A DNA stretch of 64,000 bases from Mycolicibacterium sp. CBMA 234 (GCF_009729415.1 NZ_MPKW01000023.1:124001-188000), one strand, 5' to 3'. Shown: positions 34,030 to 44,052, counted from the first letter of the stretch. The notes: generated from the sequence alone by a model not told the origin. Made by a program: numbers and translations.

Positions 34030-34916
34030 CGTCGCGGCCCTGGCCTACGCAATCGGAGCCGGGCCGTGGAGCGGCGGTTTTGGCGGTCAGTGCGACGGGG
34101 TTGCGCGCGACGGATGGCCCGCCGCGCCTGCCGCTGTTCCTTGGGTTTGTCGTCCCAGACCTCGGGATGCTGCTGCAACCAGGCCTTGGTGCGGATGGCG
34201 AACGGAATGTGCATGACGTACGCGACGATGAGCACCAGGATCACGATGTAGCCGTACATCACTGAGGCAGCTACCAGGATGGCCAACAGAGCCAACAGCG
34301 GCAATGCCATGTTCGGCGGAATGGCGAAAGTGTGCACCTTGCGCATCGGCACGGTACTGACCACCAGCAGCGAGACGGCGATCATCCACACGAAGATGAA
34401 GATCTGGCCCCAGTGCGAATCCCACCAGGGACCGGGGAACTGCATCTTGGCGGCCAGCGGGCCGATGGCGCCGATGGCCCCGGCCGGGGCGGGCATACCG
34501 ACGAAGAACTCTTTCTCGAACGCCGGGCGCTCGACGTCGAGCATGGCGTTGAAGCGAGCCAGCCGCAGCACGATGCATACGGCGTAGAACAGCACCACGA
34601 TCCAGGCCAGCGGCGAGCTGTTGTGCTCCAGCAGCGTCGAGTACACGATGAACGCCGGTGCGACGCCGAAGTTGACCGCGTCGGCCAGTGAGTCGATCTC
34701 GGCGCCCATCTTGGACGTGGCGTTGAGCATGCGGGCGGCGCGGCCGTCGAGGGCGTCGAGGATCGCGGCGCCGGCCAGCAGTGCCATCGACTCGGTGGGC
34801 CGATGATCCAGCGCGAACTTGATCGCCGTCAGACCCAGACAGATCGCGGCGACGGTCAGCGCACTGGGGACCAGCTTCCGCAGGCTGACCTGCGGGGTTT
34901 TGATCCGGGGTTTCAT
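34026..34916 (-). CDS. pssA: CDP-diacylglycerol-serine O-phosphatidyltransferase
   Basis: A 296-residue integral membrane enzyme that makes phosphatidylserine from CDP-diacylglycerol and serine. The CDP-alcohol phosphotransferase motif is present as DGRAAR-x8-GAEIDSLAD. About eight hydrophobic helices are followed by a very basic Arg-rich C-terminus (last 40 residues). ATG 34916 overlaps the psd stop by 4 bp, and its own stop overlaps the Cdc48-like gene. Matches Rv0436c. Confidence 0.95.
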   Translation of the reverse strand: MKPRIKTPQVSLRKLVPSALTVAAICLGLTAIKFALDHRPTESMALLAGAAILDALDGRAARMLNATSKMGAEIDSLADAVNFGVAPAFIVYSTLLEHNSSPLAWIVVLFYAVCIVLRLARFNAMLDVERPAFEKEFFVGMPAPAGAIGAIGPLAAKMQFPGPWWDSHWGQIFIFVWMIAVSLLVVSTVPMRKVHTFAIPPNMALPLLALLAILVAASVMYGYIVILVLIVAYVMHIPFAIRTKAWLQQHPEVWDDKPKEQRQARRAIRRAQPRRTDRQNRRSTARLRLRRPGPRR

Positions 34917-35641
34917 TCCGGCGATCCGGCCGGCAGTTCCGCGAGAACGGTCTCGCCGCCGACGGCGCGCTGTCCGATCTCGACGCCGATCACCGAGCCC
35001 TTGGGCAGGTAGGTGTCCAGTCGTGAGCCGAACCGGATCAGGCCGTAGGTCTGGCCCAGCTCCAGGTGTTCGCCCGGATGGGTGTTGCACACGATCCGGC
35101 GGGCCAGCAGCCCGGCGAGCTGCACCGCGACGACGTCGTGCCCGTCAGCGGTGCGCAGCCAGATGCTGTTGCGCTCGTTGTTCTCACTGGCCTCAGCCTT
35201 ATCGGCGGACAGGAACTGGCCGCGCTTGTGCTTGACGGTGATCACCTCGCCGGCCACCGGCGCCCGCTGCACGTGTGCGTCGAACAGGGACAGGAAGATG
35301 CTGATCCGCGGCAGCGGCTGATCCGAGAGGTTCAGCTCAGGCGGTGGGACCGCTTCGTCGATCAGCGTCACCTGGCCGTCAGCCGGGGCGACGACGACGC
35401 CGGGCCGGCTCGGTGGGGTCCGCGACGGGTGTCGGAAGAACCCGGCGCACGCGGCGGCCGCGGTCAATCCGGCTGCCCGGACCCACCGGTTGCGGTGACC
35501 GATCGCCGCGACGCCGAGGGCGCCACCGACGAACGGCAGGCCGGCCGGGTGGATCGGGGGAACGGTGGAACGGACCAGGTCGACCAATCGGGCTAGGTCG
35601 GACTCTGGAGTGTCAGCTGGGGGGCGCGCAGGTCTGGCCAT
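34913..35641 (-). CDS. psd: Phosphatidylserine decarboxylase
   Basis: A 242-residue proenzyme that converts phosphatidylserine to phosphatidylethanolamine and acts directly on the pssA product. The self-cleavage site that yields the pyruvoyl group is the GS in LIRFGSRLDTYLP. Additional family motifs are SLFDAHVQRAPVAG and RIVCNTHPGE. A hydrophobic N-terminal stretch would attach it to the membrane. Matches Rv0437c; translationally coupled to pssA. Confidence 0.96.
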   Translation of the reverse strand: MARPARPPADTPESDLARLVDLVRSTVPPIHPAGLPFVGGALGVAAIGHRNRWVRAAGLTAAAACAGFFRHPSRTPPSRPGVVVAPADGQVTLIDEAVPPPELNLSDQPLPRISIFLSLFDAHVQRAPVAGEVITVKHKRGQFLSADKAEASENNERNSIWLRTADGHDVVAVQLAGLLARRIVCNTHPGEHLELGQTYGLIRFGSRLDTYLPKGSVIGVEIGQRAVGGETVLAELPAGSPE

Positions 35642-35670
35642 CGGGACTCGATTCTACGGTTTACGGGGCT

Positions 35671-36897
35671 CTAACTGAGATCCCAGACGGGCACGGGTGA
35701 TCCGGCTGCCAATTCGACCACGTCCTCGTCGATGTCCAGCAGGCAGTTTGCTGTTGCGAGCCAGCGCAGGTGGTGCGAAGCCGGCGGGCCGTAGCTGCTC
35801 ACGTCGTTGTCCGACCCGAGGACGCCGCGGCGGAACTGACGTCGACCGGCGGGTGAGGTGATCGTCTCAGTCAGGGTTGCGGTGCGGCGCGGCCGATCGG
35901 CCGTCAGCCCCATCGCGGCGCGCAGCGGCGGCCGGATGAACACCTCGAACGACACCAGCGCGGAGACCGGATTGCCCGGCAGCGTGACGATCGGCGTGCC
36001 GCTCACGGTGCCTCCCAAACGGCCACAGCCCTGCGGCATGCCGGGCTGCATGGCGACTTTCACGAACTCGACACCGCCGGCGGTGCCGGCAATCGGATCG
36101 ACGCCGGTGAGGGCGTCTTTGACGACTTCGTACGCCCCGGCACTGACGCCGCCGGTGGTGATGATCAGATCAACGCCTTCGGCGTAGCCGGCCAGGGTCT
36201 TGCGGAAGATCGCCACGTCATCAGAGCTGGCGGGCGCGGTGGTGACCTCGGCGCCGGCGTCGCGCAGGGCCGCGGCCAGCATCACGGCGTTGGACTCGTA
36301 GATCTGGCCCGGCTGCAGGGGCGTGCCCGGCGTGACGAGTTCCGTTCCGGTCGACAGGACCAGAACCCGTTGCCGTGGAATCACTTTCAGCTCGGGCAGG
36401 CCCAGCGCGGCGGCCAGTCCCAGGGCCGACGGGCTGAGCACCTCGCCCGCTGACAGCACCGTCATCCCGGCGGTGACGTCCTCGCCGGCGCGACGGATGT
36501 GCCGGCCTTCGGGGGAGGGGGAGAAGATCGAGACGACGTCCGTCGCCCCGTCCGTCGCCTCGACGGGAACAATGGCGGTGGCGCCGGACGGCAGCATCGC
36601 GCCGGTCATGATCCGGTGCGCAGTGCCCGGCGTCAGCGTCAGCAAGTCGGTGCGTCCGGCCGGAATATCTTCGGCGACAGGCAGTTTCACCGGGCTATCG
36701 GCGGATGCCGCGGCAACGTCGGCCGCGAGCACGGCATAGCCGTCCATCGCCGAGTTATCGAAACCCGGCAGCGACAGCGGTGCCACGACGTCGTCGGCAA
36801 GCGTCAGGCCCAGGGCGTCGGCAAGCGGCACGGTGATGGGCGGCCGTGCGCTGATCAACCCAGCGACGACCTTCTGGTGTTCTTCGACAGTCCGCAT
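35671..36897 (-). CDS. moeA: Molybdopterin molybdenumtransferase MoeA
   Basis: A 408-residue MoeA that inserts molybdate into adenylylated molybdopterin. It has the N-terminal PLSLPGFDNSAMDGYA, the MoeA body, the MoCF-fold segment DLIITTGGVSAGAYEVVKDAL (core TTGGVSAG), and GMPQGCGRLGG...LPGNPVSALVSFE. Matches moeA2 (Rv0438c) by position. It lies 29 bp upstream of psd and 4 bp downstream of the SDR on the same strand, so a single transcript is likely, although the pathways are unrelated. Confidence 0.95.
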   Translation of the reverse strand: MRTVEEHQKVVAGLISARPPITVPLADALGLTLADDVVAPLSLPGFDNSAMDGYAVLAADVAAASADSPVKLPVAEDIPAGRTDLLTLTPGTAHRIMTGAMLPSGATAIVPVEATDGATDVVSIFSPSPEGRHIRRAGEDVTAGMTVLSAGEVLSPSALGLAAALGLPELKVIPRQRVLVLSTGTELVTPGTPLQPGQIYESNAVMLAAALRDAGAEVTTAPASSDDVAIFRKTLAGYAEGVDLIITTGGVSAGAYEVVKDALTGVDPIAGTAGGVEFVKVAMQPGMPQGCGRLGGTVSGTPIVTLPGNPVSALVSFEVFIRPPLRAAMGLTADRPRRTATLTETITSPAGRRQFRRGVLGSDNDVSSYGPPASHHLRWLATANCLLDIDEDVVELAAGSPVPVWDLS

Positions 36898-36901
36898 GGC
36901 G

Positions 36902-37822
36902 CTAGATGGAGAACGTGACGCCGGTGAGTTCTTCGGACACCGTCCACAACCGACGTTGGATGCCGGCGTCGTGCGACTGGGAGCTGGACTGGACCAGTAC
37001 CGGGTGGCCGACCAGCTGCCGGAAACCCGAGGGGCCGTAGTACTCGCCGCCGCGCGCGCTCGGATCGGTGGCCGCCCGCAAGGTGGCCAGAGCGCCGACC
37101 TCGGGGCTGTTGGCCACCAGTCCGTTGATCTTGTCGAAGCCGGGCAAGCTCGAGCCAGGGATGTGGCGCATCAACTCAGTGTTGGAGATACCGGGATGTG
37201 CTGCGACAGAGATGGTTTCGGCATTGGTTGCACGAAGCCGGCGTTGCAGTTCGTAGGCGAACATGAGGTTGGCCAGTTTCGACTGGCCGTACGCCGCGAC
37301 GCGGTTGTAGCGGCGCGTCTCCCACTGGAGATCGTCGAAGTCGATCTTCCCGAGGATGCGGTGGGCGATGCTGCCGAGTGCCACCACGCGTGACCCCGCG
37401 ACGGGCAACAAGTTGTCGATCAGCAGACCGGTGAGCGCGAACGCGCCGAGGTGGTTGGTGCCGAACTGCAATTCGAAACCGTCGCTGGTCGTCTGCTTCG
37501 GCGGATACATCACGCCCGCGTTGTTGATCAGCAGGTCGATTCGTGGATAGGCCGTCCGCAGGTCGTCGGCTGCGGCGCGGACCGAGTCCAACGACCCCAG
37601 GTCCAGCTTCTGCACGGTGACGTCGGCGCCTCGGGTGACGGCCCGAAGTCGCGCTGCCGCTTCGTCGCCCTTGGCGGTGTCGCGCACCGCCATCACCACG
37701 CGCGCGCCCTTGCCCGCCAGTACCCGCGCAGTCTCGTAACCCAGCCCCGTGTTGGAGCCGGTGATGATGGCCACGCGCCCGGTCTGGTCCGGGACATCGG
37801 CGGCCGTCCACTTGGTGCTCAT
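36902..37822 (-). CDS. SDR-family oxidoreductase (Rv0439c-like)
   Basis: A 306-residue short-chain dehydrogenase of the retinol-dehydrogenase-like type. The cofactor motif is TGSNTGLGYETA, the structural motif NNAGVM, and the catalytic region YGQSKLAN (Tyr-x3-Lys). It occupies the position of M. tuberculosis Rv0439c at the head of the moeA-psd-pssA run. A clear paralogue in the same orientation lies at 55087-55989. Substrate unknown. Confidence 0.93.
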   Translation of the reverse strand: MSTKWTAADVPDQTGRVAIITGSNTGLGYETARVLAGKGARVVMAVRDTAKGDEAAARLRAVTRGADVTVQKLDLGSLDSVRAAADDLRTAYPRIDLLINNAGVMYPPKQTTSDGFELQFGTNHLGAFALTGLLIDNLLPVAGSRVVALGSIAHRILGKIDFDDLQWETRRYNRVAAYGQSKLANLMFAYELQRRLRATNAETISVAAHPGISNTELMRHIPGSSLPGFDKINGLVANSPEVGALATLRAATDPSARGGEYYGPSGFRQLVGHPVLVQSSSQSHDAGIQRRLWTVSEELTGVTFSI

Positions 37823-37924
37823 GCGCGATCCGCTTCGCTACTCGCTTGAGTGCTCATGCGCGATGACACTACCCAGCGGACCGTCTGAGTTGCGCGAGAG
37901 CGGCGGCGGTTTACTGTCGGCACC

Positions 37925-38740
37925 ATGGCAATCGGCGGGGTCCTCTTCGACATCGATGGTGTCTTGGTGACCTCGTGGCGTCCTATCGACGGTGCCGCGG
38001 AGACGTTGCGGGCCCTGAGCGAGCGGCAGATCGCCCGGTCGTTCCTCACCAATACGACCACCCGGACCCGCCAGGAAATTGCCGAATTGCTTTGTGCGGC
38101 AGGCATGGACGTCGCTGCCGACGAGGTGATCACCGCCGCGGTGCTGACCGCTGACTACGTGCGGGACCGCTACCCGGGCGCCCGATGTTATCTGGTGAAC
38201 AACGGCCAGATCGGCGAAGACATGCCGGGCGTCGACCTGGTTTACGCGGCCGACTTCGCTGGACCACAGCAGCCCGACACGCCCGACGTGGTGCTCCTCG
38301 GCGGTGCCGGCCCGGATTACACCCACCTGACGTTGAGCTGGGTCTACGACTGGATGGCTCGCGGCGTCCCGGTCGTGGCCATGCACCGCAGCAATGCCTG
38401 GAACACCAGCGACGGACTGCGCGTCGACACCGGCATGTACCTGGCCGGCCTGGAGCAGACGACGGGGTACCAGGGCACGGCGGTCGGCAAGCCTGCGCCC
38501 ACCGGTTTCCTGGCGGCGGCAGCTCGGCTCGGCGTCGAGCCCGAAGAGATGTACATGGTCGGCGACGACCTCAACAACGACGTGCTCGCGGCACAGGTGG
38601 TCGGCATGGCCGGGGTGCTGGTGCGCACCGGTAAATTCCGGCAGGACACGTTGGATCGTTGGGCCGCAGACGAATTCGCGATGCAGCCGAATTACGTGGT
38701 GGATTCCGTCGCCGACTTGCCGGGGCTGCTCGGGTTCTAA
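37925..38740 (+). CDS. HAD-IIA family phosphatase
   Basis: A 271-residue HAD hydrolase. Motif I FDIDGVLV supplies the nucleophile and acid/base Asp; motif II is FLTNTTTR; the C2 cap lies between about residues 80 and 180; motif III/IV is GKPAPTGF ... MVGDDLNNDV. The family includes nucleotide and sugar-phosphate phosphatases; the substrate cannot be read. Its TAA stop overlaps the stop of the converging helicase. Confidence 0.93.
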   Translation: MAIGGVLFDIDGVLVTSWRPIDGAAETLRALSERQIARSFLTNTTTRTRQEIAELLCAAGMDVAADEVITAAVLTADYVRDRYPGARCYLVNNGQIGEDMPGVDLVYAADFAGPQQPDTPDVVLLGGAGPDYTHLTLSWVYDWMARGVPVVAMHRSNAWNTSDGLRVDTGMYLAGLEQTTGYQGTAVGKPAPTGFLAAAARLGVEPEEMYMVGDDLNNDVLAAQVVGMAGVLVRTGKFRQDTLDRWAADEFAMQPNYVVDSVADLPGLLGF

Positions 38741-40452
38741 GCAGTCAGCTCGCGCTGCATATTGCGGATCGCGGCGATGCGGTCCTGCAGCTGATCGCGG
38801 GTCGCGGCAGCCACCGGCGGACCGGGGTGCCGGCGCCGCAGCTCGTTGTGGATCCAGCCGTGCGGCTTCCCGGTGCGGTGGTGGAACGCCGCCACCAGCA
38901 AGTTGAGCTCCTTGCGCAGTTCGCGCAGCTGGCCGTGCGTCGTCATCGGCGGCGGGGGCGCCCCAGTGGCCGCGGCCTTGGCGCTGCGCTTCTGCAGCTG
39001 CTCATCCTGACGCTTGCTCAGCAGATCACGCATCTGGGTGGGGTCCAGTAGACCGGGGATACCGAGGTAGTCGGCCTCCTCGTCGCTGCCGGCCTCCGTC
39101 GCGGTACCGAACGACGAGCCGTCGAAGATCACCTGGTCCAGCTCGGCGTCCGAGCCGAGCATCTCGAAGCCGTTCTCCTCCGACTTCTCGTCTTCCTTCT
39201 TCTGTGCCTGCTCGAGAAGTTCGTCGTCAAGCCCGTCGGAGACGCGGTGCGGCTTCCCCAGCACGTGGTTGCGCTCGCGTTCGAGCTCGCTGGCCAGTTC
39301 CAGCAGGTTCGGCACCGACGGCAGGAAGATGCTGGCCGTCTCGCCCTTGCGCCGCAGTCGCACGAACCGGCCGATGGCCTGGGCGAAGAACAACGGGGTC
39401 GACGCACTCGTGGCGTACACGCCGACAGCCAGCCGGGGCACGTCGACGCCTTCGGACACCATGCGCACCGCGACCAGCCAGCGGGTGCTGCTCTGGGAGA
39501 ACTGCGAGATGCGAGCCGACGCCGTCGGATCGTCAGACAGCACGATGGTGGCTTCTTCGCCGGTGAGCGTGCGCAGCAGCTTGGCGTAAGCGCGGGCCGT
39601 CGTCTGGTCGGTGGCGATGATCATGCCGCCGGCGTCCGGGATGCTCTGCCGAAGCTGGCCGAGGCGCTTGTCGGCGGCCGCGATGACGGCGGGCATCCAC
39701 TCGCCCTCGGGGTTCAGTGCGGTACGCCAGGCGCGGGCGGTGTGTTCGGCGGTGAGTGGTTCACCGAGGCGGGCGGCGTGTTCTTCGCCGGCGCTGTCCC
39801 GCCAGCGAGCCTCGCCTGAGTACGCCATGAAGACGACTGGGCGCACCACGCCGTCGGCGAGGGCGTCGGAGTAGCCGTAGGTGTGGTCGGCGACCGACTG
39901 CTGGTGGCCGCTGCCGTCGGGTTCGTAGTTGACGAACGGGATGGGGCTGTCATCGGACCGGAACGGGGTTCCCGTCAGGCAGAGGCGGCGCGTCGCATCG
40001 TCGTAGGCCTCGCGGATGGCCTCGCCCCAGCTCTTGGCGTCGCCGCCGTGGTGGACCTCGTCGAAGATCACCAGCGTCTTGTGGTTCTCGGTACGCACCC
40101 TGTGCCTGGTCGGGTGGCTGGCCACCTGCGCATAGGTGACGACGATGCCGTGGTAGTCCGCGGAGGTCTGCCCGGTGGAGTTGCTGAACTTGGGGTCCAG
40201 CGACATGCCGACGCGAGCCGCGGCTTCCGCCCACTGGGTCTTGAGGTGTTCGGTCGGGACGACGACCACCACCTGGTCGACGGTGCGCTCGGTCAGCAAT
40301 TCACCGGCGATCCGCAGCGCGAAGGTGGTCTTGCCTGCGCCTGGGGTCGCGACAGCCAGGAAATCACGTGGCTTGGCGGTCAGATACCGCACCAAAGCCC
40401 GACGTTGCCAGCCCCGCAAAGCCTGGGTGCTGGGCGCTGCGTATGCCCGCAC
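38737..40452 (-). CDS. DEAD/DEAH-box (SF2) helicase
   Basis: A 571-residue SF2 helicase. Motif I ATPGAGKTTFA (about residue 35), Ia VVVVPTEHLKTQW, II DEVHHGG, III LTGTPFRSD, V VRMVSEGVDVPRL and VI FFAQAIGRFVRLRR are all present. A C-terminal extension of about 200 residues is charged and acidic, then ends in a small helical segment (HHRTGKPHGWIHNELRR) found in mycobacterial members of this family. Role probably in nucleic-acid repair or processing; not determined. Confidence 0.93.
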   Translation of the reverse strand: MRAYAAPSTQALRGWQRRALVRYLTAKPRDFLAVATPGAGKTTFALRIAGELLTERTVDQVVVVVPTEHLKTQWAEAAARVGMSLDPKFSNSTGQTSADYHGIVVTYAQVASHPTRHRVRTENHKTLVIFDEVHHGGDAKSWGEAIREAYDDATRRLCLTGTPFRSDDSPIPFVNYEPDGSGHQQSVADHTYGYSDALADGVVRPVVFMAYSGEARWRDSAGEEHAARLGEPLTAEHTARAWRTALNPEGEWMPAVIAAADKRLGQLRQSIPDAGGMIIATDQTTARAYAKLLRTLTGEEATIVLSDDPTASARISQFSQSSTRWLVAVRMVSEGVDVPRLAVGVYATSASTPLFFAQAIGRFVRLRRKGETASIFLPSVPNLLELASELERERNHVLGKPHRVSDGLDDELLEQAQKKEDEKSEENGFEMLGSDAELDQVIFDGSSFGTATEAGSDEEADYLGIPGLLDPTQMRDLLSKRQDEQLQKRSAKAAATGAPPPPMTTHGQLRELRKELNLLVAAFHHRTGKPHGWIHNELRRRHPGPPVAAATRDQLQDRIAAIRNMQRELTA

Positions 40453-40482
40453 CCGAAGACTCCTCCTTGATCGAAGGGCAGT

Positions 40483-41106
40483 TTAGGGCAACGGGTTTGG
40501 CGGATGCACATTCGTCCGGCGTGTCCCGATCAGGCGCGTCACCGCGTCGCAGACGATTGCCTTGCGCTGGGCGTGGTCATCGACGTCGATCACGGCCAGC
40601 AGGGTGGGGCTGAGGTTGTGCCACATCGACGCGATGGTGAGCACCAGTGTGAACAGCACCGGTGCCGGAAGCTCGTCGGTGAGCTTGCCAGCAGCCTGGG
40701 CGGCGGCGATGGATGCGATCTGTGCATGCATGGCGTCGCCGGGAAAGCCCGGCGACGAATCGTCGGCGCGCTCGAGCCGGTGCCAGGCGATCAGCCGGCC
40801 GACTTCGGGCTGGCTGGCATAGACGTCGATCAGATGGGCGGCGTAGCCGGGCAGATCGTCGGCAACCACCGGACTGTCCGCAAAGAATCTCTGGATCATC
40901 GCCGACCACACGGCGTCGAACAGCTGATCTTTGCTGCCGAAGTAGTGGTAGATCTGCGCTTTGTTGGCGCCCGCGTTGGCGGCGATGCGATCGACCCGGG
41001 CCCCGGCAATGCCGTACTGGGCGAATTCGTCGGTTGCCGCGCAGAGAAGCCGCGCCCGAGTGGCGTCGGAATCTCGCGGGTGTCCCATTTCGGAGATCTT
41101 AGACAC
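40483..41106 (-). CDS. TetR family transcriptional regulator
   Basis: A protein of about 207 residues. The N-terminal HTH is typical: ARLLCAATDEFAQYG ... VDRIAANAGANKAQIYHYFGSKDQLFDAV. The C-terminal ligand domain resembles TetR_C members in mycobacteria. GTG 41106 or ATG 41088 may be the start. It precedes the helicase by 30 bp on the same strand and is divergent from the LuxR gene 95 bp away, so it may control either. Confidence 0.9.
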   Translation of the reverse strand: MSKISEMGHPRDSDATRARLLCAATDEFAQYGIAGARVDRIAANAGANKAQIYHYFGSKDQLFDAVWSAMIQRFFADSPVVADDLPGYAAHLIDVYASQPEVGRLIAWHRLERADDSSPGFPGDAMHAQIASIAAAQAAGKLTDELPAPVLFTLVLTIASMWHNLSPTLLAVIDVDDHAQRKAIVCDAVTRLIGTRRTNVHPPNPLP

Positions 41107-41201
41107 CTGAGCAACGTTTGCTAACTAACCGGATAGTTGACAGCGAAGTGAGGCCTGCCTAACGTTCCGCATCAGGTGCGATGTGGGTCACAGGAGGTGG
41201 T

Positions 41202-43976
41202 GTGGTCGCTGAGTGCTTTCAGCAACGGTCGGCCGCTCCGCGGACACCGGAACTCGTCGGTCGCGGTGAACAACTTTCGAGGCTGATGGCCGCAATCAGC
41301 GATACCCCGCGCGGGCACACCGTGGTGGTGTCCGGCGCTGCCGGATCAGGCAAATCCGCACTGCTCGAGGTGGCCTGCAGGCATGCTCGGGCGGTTGGTT
41401 TTAGGGTGCTCTCGATCGCCGGAACCCCGGGCGAATCCGATACCTCGTTCGCGGGCGTTCACCAGCTCATCCACGCGCTCGGACATTGGGGTGGCGAGGC
41501 CGAGCAATACCAACACGTCATCGACGATGCGCTGCGGTCGCCGAGCGGGGAGCAACTCGACACCGTCCGGGTCGCCATGGCTCTGCTCGGACTTCTTGAC
41601 GCTGTCGAGAAGCGCCAATCGGTCCTGGTCTGTATCGATGACGGGCAGTGGCTCGACGTACCGTCGCGCAACGCGATGATGTTCGCCGCCCGCCGCAGCG
41701 CAGGGCGGTCGCTGACCGTTGTGCTCGCGATCCCGGCCACGGCCGGAAAGCTGCTCAGTAGCGATGGCCGTGCTGTCGAGATCGAATTACCGCCGCTGGA
41801 GCGCGCCGATGCTGCGGTGCTGCTCGCTCGGCAGTCGTCCGTGCCGCGCGGCCTGCGGCGCGAGCAGGTTCTGACCGCGGCTGCCGGCAACCCAGCGGCA
41901 CTCATTGCCTTCGCCGATCAGGCCGCGGCCGATGACCTCACGGTGGGTCCGGCCGCGGAACCGTTGGCGCTGCCCGCGCCCAGCCTCGGTATCTACAGCC
42001 GCCGGCTTGCGCTGTTACCCGGGACGACCCGGGCCGCGCTGCTCCTGCTCGCGACGGCGTCCGACCAGGATCTGCGGCATCTGATGCCCGCGGTGCTCGC
42101 CGATGCAGAGACCCTCGCTCCGGCCGAGGTCGCCGGGATCGTCCGGGTGGAACCGAACGGGGTGCGGTTCCTGGACCCCCTGATGCGGTCGGCGGCGTAT
42201 CACCGGGCGCCGTCGGCGGCTCGCTCCGCGGCGCATCTTCGTCTGGCTGACGCCCTGGTGGCACTACCGCACCGGCAGGTGTGGCATCGCGCGCAAGCGG
42301 CGCTTAAACCCGACGATGCACTGGCTGCGCAGTTGGCCGACACCTGCGACGAGGTGTTGCGCCGGGACGGCTATCTGGCTGCCGCGACGGTCATGCAACG
42401 CGCGGCAACGCTGACCAGCGATGTCGGTGAGCGTGCCCGGCGTTTGGTGCGCGCGGCGCCCCTGGCTCGCAACGCCGGTGATCCGCACTGGGCCGCGGCA
42501 ATGAGCCGCTGCGCCCTGAACGGTGTCGATGACCTCGCACATCAGGTGCGCGCCCATGCCGAGCTGGGGTCGGCGCGGTGCTGGGATGCCAACAATCAGC
42601 CGGTTCTAAACATCCTGCTCGAGGCGGCCGGCCTGGCAGTCGACATTGCCCCCGCGGTCGCCTGGGAATCGCTTCGGGTCGCCGCGACGGTCACTTTCGT
42701 CGCCGACGATGCCGCCGGGCGGTGTGGCGTCGCGCGCCTGCTGAGGCAGTTGGAGGACGCCGAGCGGCCCATCGGGGTGCCTGCGCTCGTCGACCGGATT
42801 TGGATCCGTACCGCCACCCAACTGCACCTGGCTCATCTGGAGCTGCCGGACATCGTCAGGCTGGCCGGTCAGGTCGACGACCCGGTCGGGCTAACCGCGA
42901 TAGGTGCATCGGCCTGGCTGGCCGGGGAACCGGACCTGGCGGTGCGCTGTCTGCGCGGCGCGCACACCGGAGCCCTCGCGCCGCGCTTCGGAGGCTTGGC
43001 CTCAACCGCGCTGTCCTGGGCCTTTGTCGACTCGGGTCGCTGGGATGACGCCGTCGAAACGGCGACCGCGATGAGCTGTTCGGCGGCGGTCGCCGATGTG
43101 CTCGTCGTCGCACGGATCGCGGATCTGGTGATCGCCACGGTGGCTGCCCGCCGCGGGCAGACCGCCACCAGCCGTGAGCGCCTGAAGTCGGCCGCCGAGT
43201 CGGCGGATTTCCTGGACCGGCCCTTGCTGGCGGCGTGGCTGCACCACGTCGCGGGTTCGATCGCGCTGGCCGAGAATCAGAACACCACCGCCTACGCCGA
43301 ATTGGCGCCGCTGTTCGGCGAATCCGGATTGCCGCTGCACGCGTACGCGTCGTATCTGGCGCTGCCGGATTACGCCGAGGCTGCGGTGTTGACGGGACGA
43401 ATCAATCAGGCCCGCGAACAACTGACCCGGATTGTGAGTCATCTGCCCAGATCCGTGTCACCGCGGTTGACCCAATTGGTCGCTCACGCGGACGCCGTAC
43501 TCAATCCAGATACAGCGGGTGCGCGCTACGTCGAGGCGCTGGCCGATCCGGCCGGCAACCGTTGGCCTTTCGAACGGGCGCGGCTGCGCATCAGTTATGC
43601 CGGATGGCTGCGCAGACACCGCCGGCGCCGGGATTGTCAGTATCAGTTGGCCGCAGCGCTGACCGTCATGCAGGATCTCGGCGCGGCGCCGTGGGTCGAT
43701 CTGTGCACCCGTGAACTGCGGGCGGCCGGGGTGCGGCCGCCTTCGTCATCGGTGCAGACCGGCGCATTGAGCTCGCAGGAACATAACGTCGTCTACCTCG
43801 TCAGCGAGGGGTACACCAATCCGCAGATCGCGACCATCTTGAATCTGTCGGTGCGGACCGTGTCCAACCATCTGTATCGCTCGTTTCCCAAGCTTGGCGT
43901 CACCAGCCGTCATCAGATTCATGACGTGGCGCGCCCTGCGACCTGGACGATCGATCTTGCCGCTCCTAACTCCTGA
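41202..43976 (+). CDS. Large ATP-binding LuxR family regulator (LAL/MalT-like)
   Basis: A 924-residue regulator: N-terminal AAA/STAND domain with Walker A SGAAGSGKSALL and Walker B VLVCIDDGQWLD, a long helical (TPR-like) middle, and a C-terminal LuxR HTH (LSSQEHNVVYLVSEG ... NPQIATILNLSVRTVSNHLYR). Such proteins bind an inducer and ATP, oligomerise and activate transcription. GTG 41202 is preferred because AGGAGG lies 4 nt upstream (41192-41197); ATG 41181 is the alternative. Target genes are not evident. Confidence 0.92.
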   Translation: MVAECFQQRSAAPRTPELVGRGEQLSRLMAAISDTPRGHTVVVSGAAGSGKSALLEVACRHARAVGFRVLSIAGTPGESDTSFAGVHQLIHALGHWGGEAEQYQHVIDDALRSPSGEQLDTVRVAMALLGLLDAVEKRQSVLVCIDDGQWLDVPSRNAMMFAARRSAGRSLTVVLAIPATAGKLLSSDGRAVEIELPPLERADAAVLLARQSSVPRGLRREQVLTAAAGNPAALIAFADQAAADDLTVGPAAEPLALPAPSLGIYSRRLALLPGTTRAALLLLATASDQDLRHLMPAVLADAETLAPAEVAGIVRVEPNGVRFLDPLMRSAAYHRAPSAARSAAHLRLADALVALPHRQVWHRAQAALKPDDALAAQLADTCDEVLRRDGYLAAATVMQRAATLTSDVGERARRLVRAAPLARNAGDPHWAAAMSRCALNGVDDLAHQVRAHAELGSARCWDANNQPVLNILLEAAGLAVDIAPAVAWESLRVAATVTFVADDAAGRCGVARLLRQLEDAERPIGVPALVDRIWIRTATQLHLAHLELPDIVRLAGQVDDPVGLTAIGASAWLAGEPDLAVRCLRGAHTGALAPRFGGLASTALSWAFVDSGRWDDAVETATAMSCSAAVADVLVVARIADLVIATVAARRGQTATSRERLKSAAESADFLDRPLLAAWLHHVAGSIALAENQNTTAYAELAPLFGESGLPLHAYASYLALPDYAEAAVLTGRINQAREQLTRIVSHLPRSVSPRLTQLVAHADAVLNPDTAGARYVEALADPAGNRWPFERARLRISYAGWLRRHRRRRDCQYQLAAALTVMQDLGAAPWVDLCTRELRAAGVRPPSSSVQTGALSSQEHNVVYLVSEGYTNPQIATILNLSVRTVSNHLYRSFPKLGVTSRHQIHDVARPATWTIDLAAPNS

Positions 43977-44017
43977 GGCGATAGCCGCCACGAGGGGAGT
44001 GAGCGCCCCAAATGGAA

Positions 44018-44052
44018 AGTCGGCGGCGACGGAAAATCCGCCGCCGCCGACT
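44018..44052. terminator. Bidirectional hairpin between LuxR and porin-like genes
   Basis: AGTCGGCGGCG (44018-44028) pairs with CGCCGCCGACT (44042-44052). It lies between the converging stops at 43976 and 44064 and is GC-rich with a short A-run in the loop. It would end transcripts from both sides. Confidence 0.8.
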
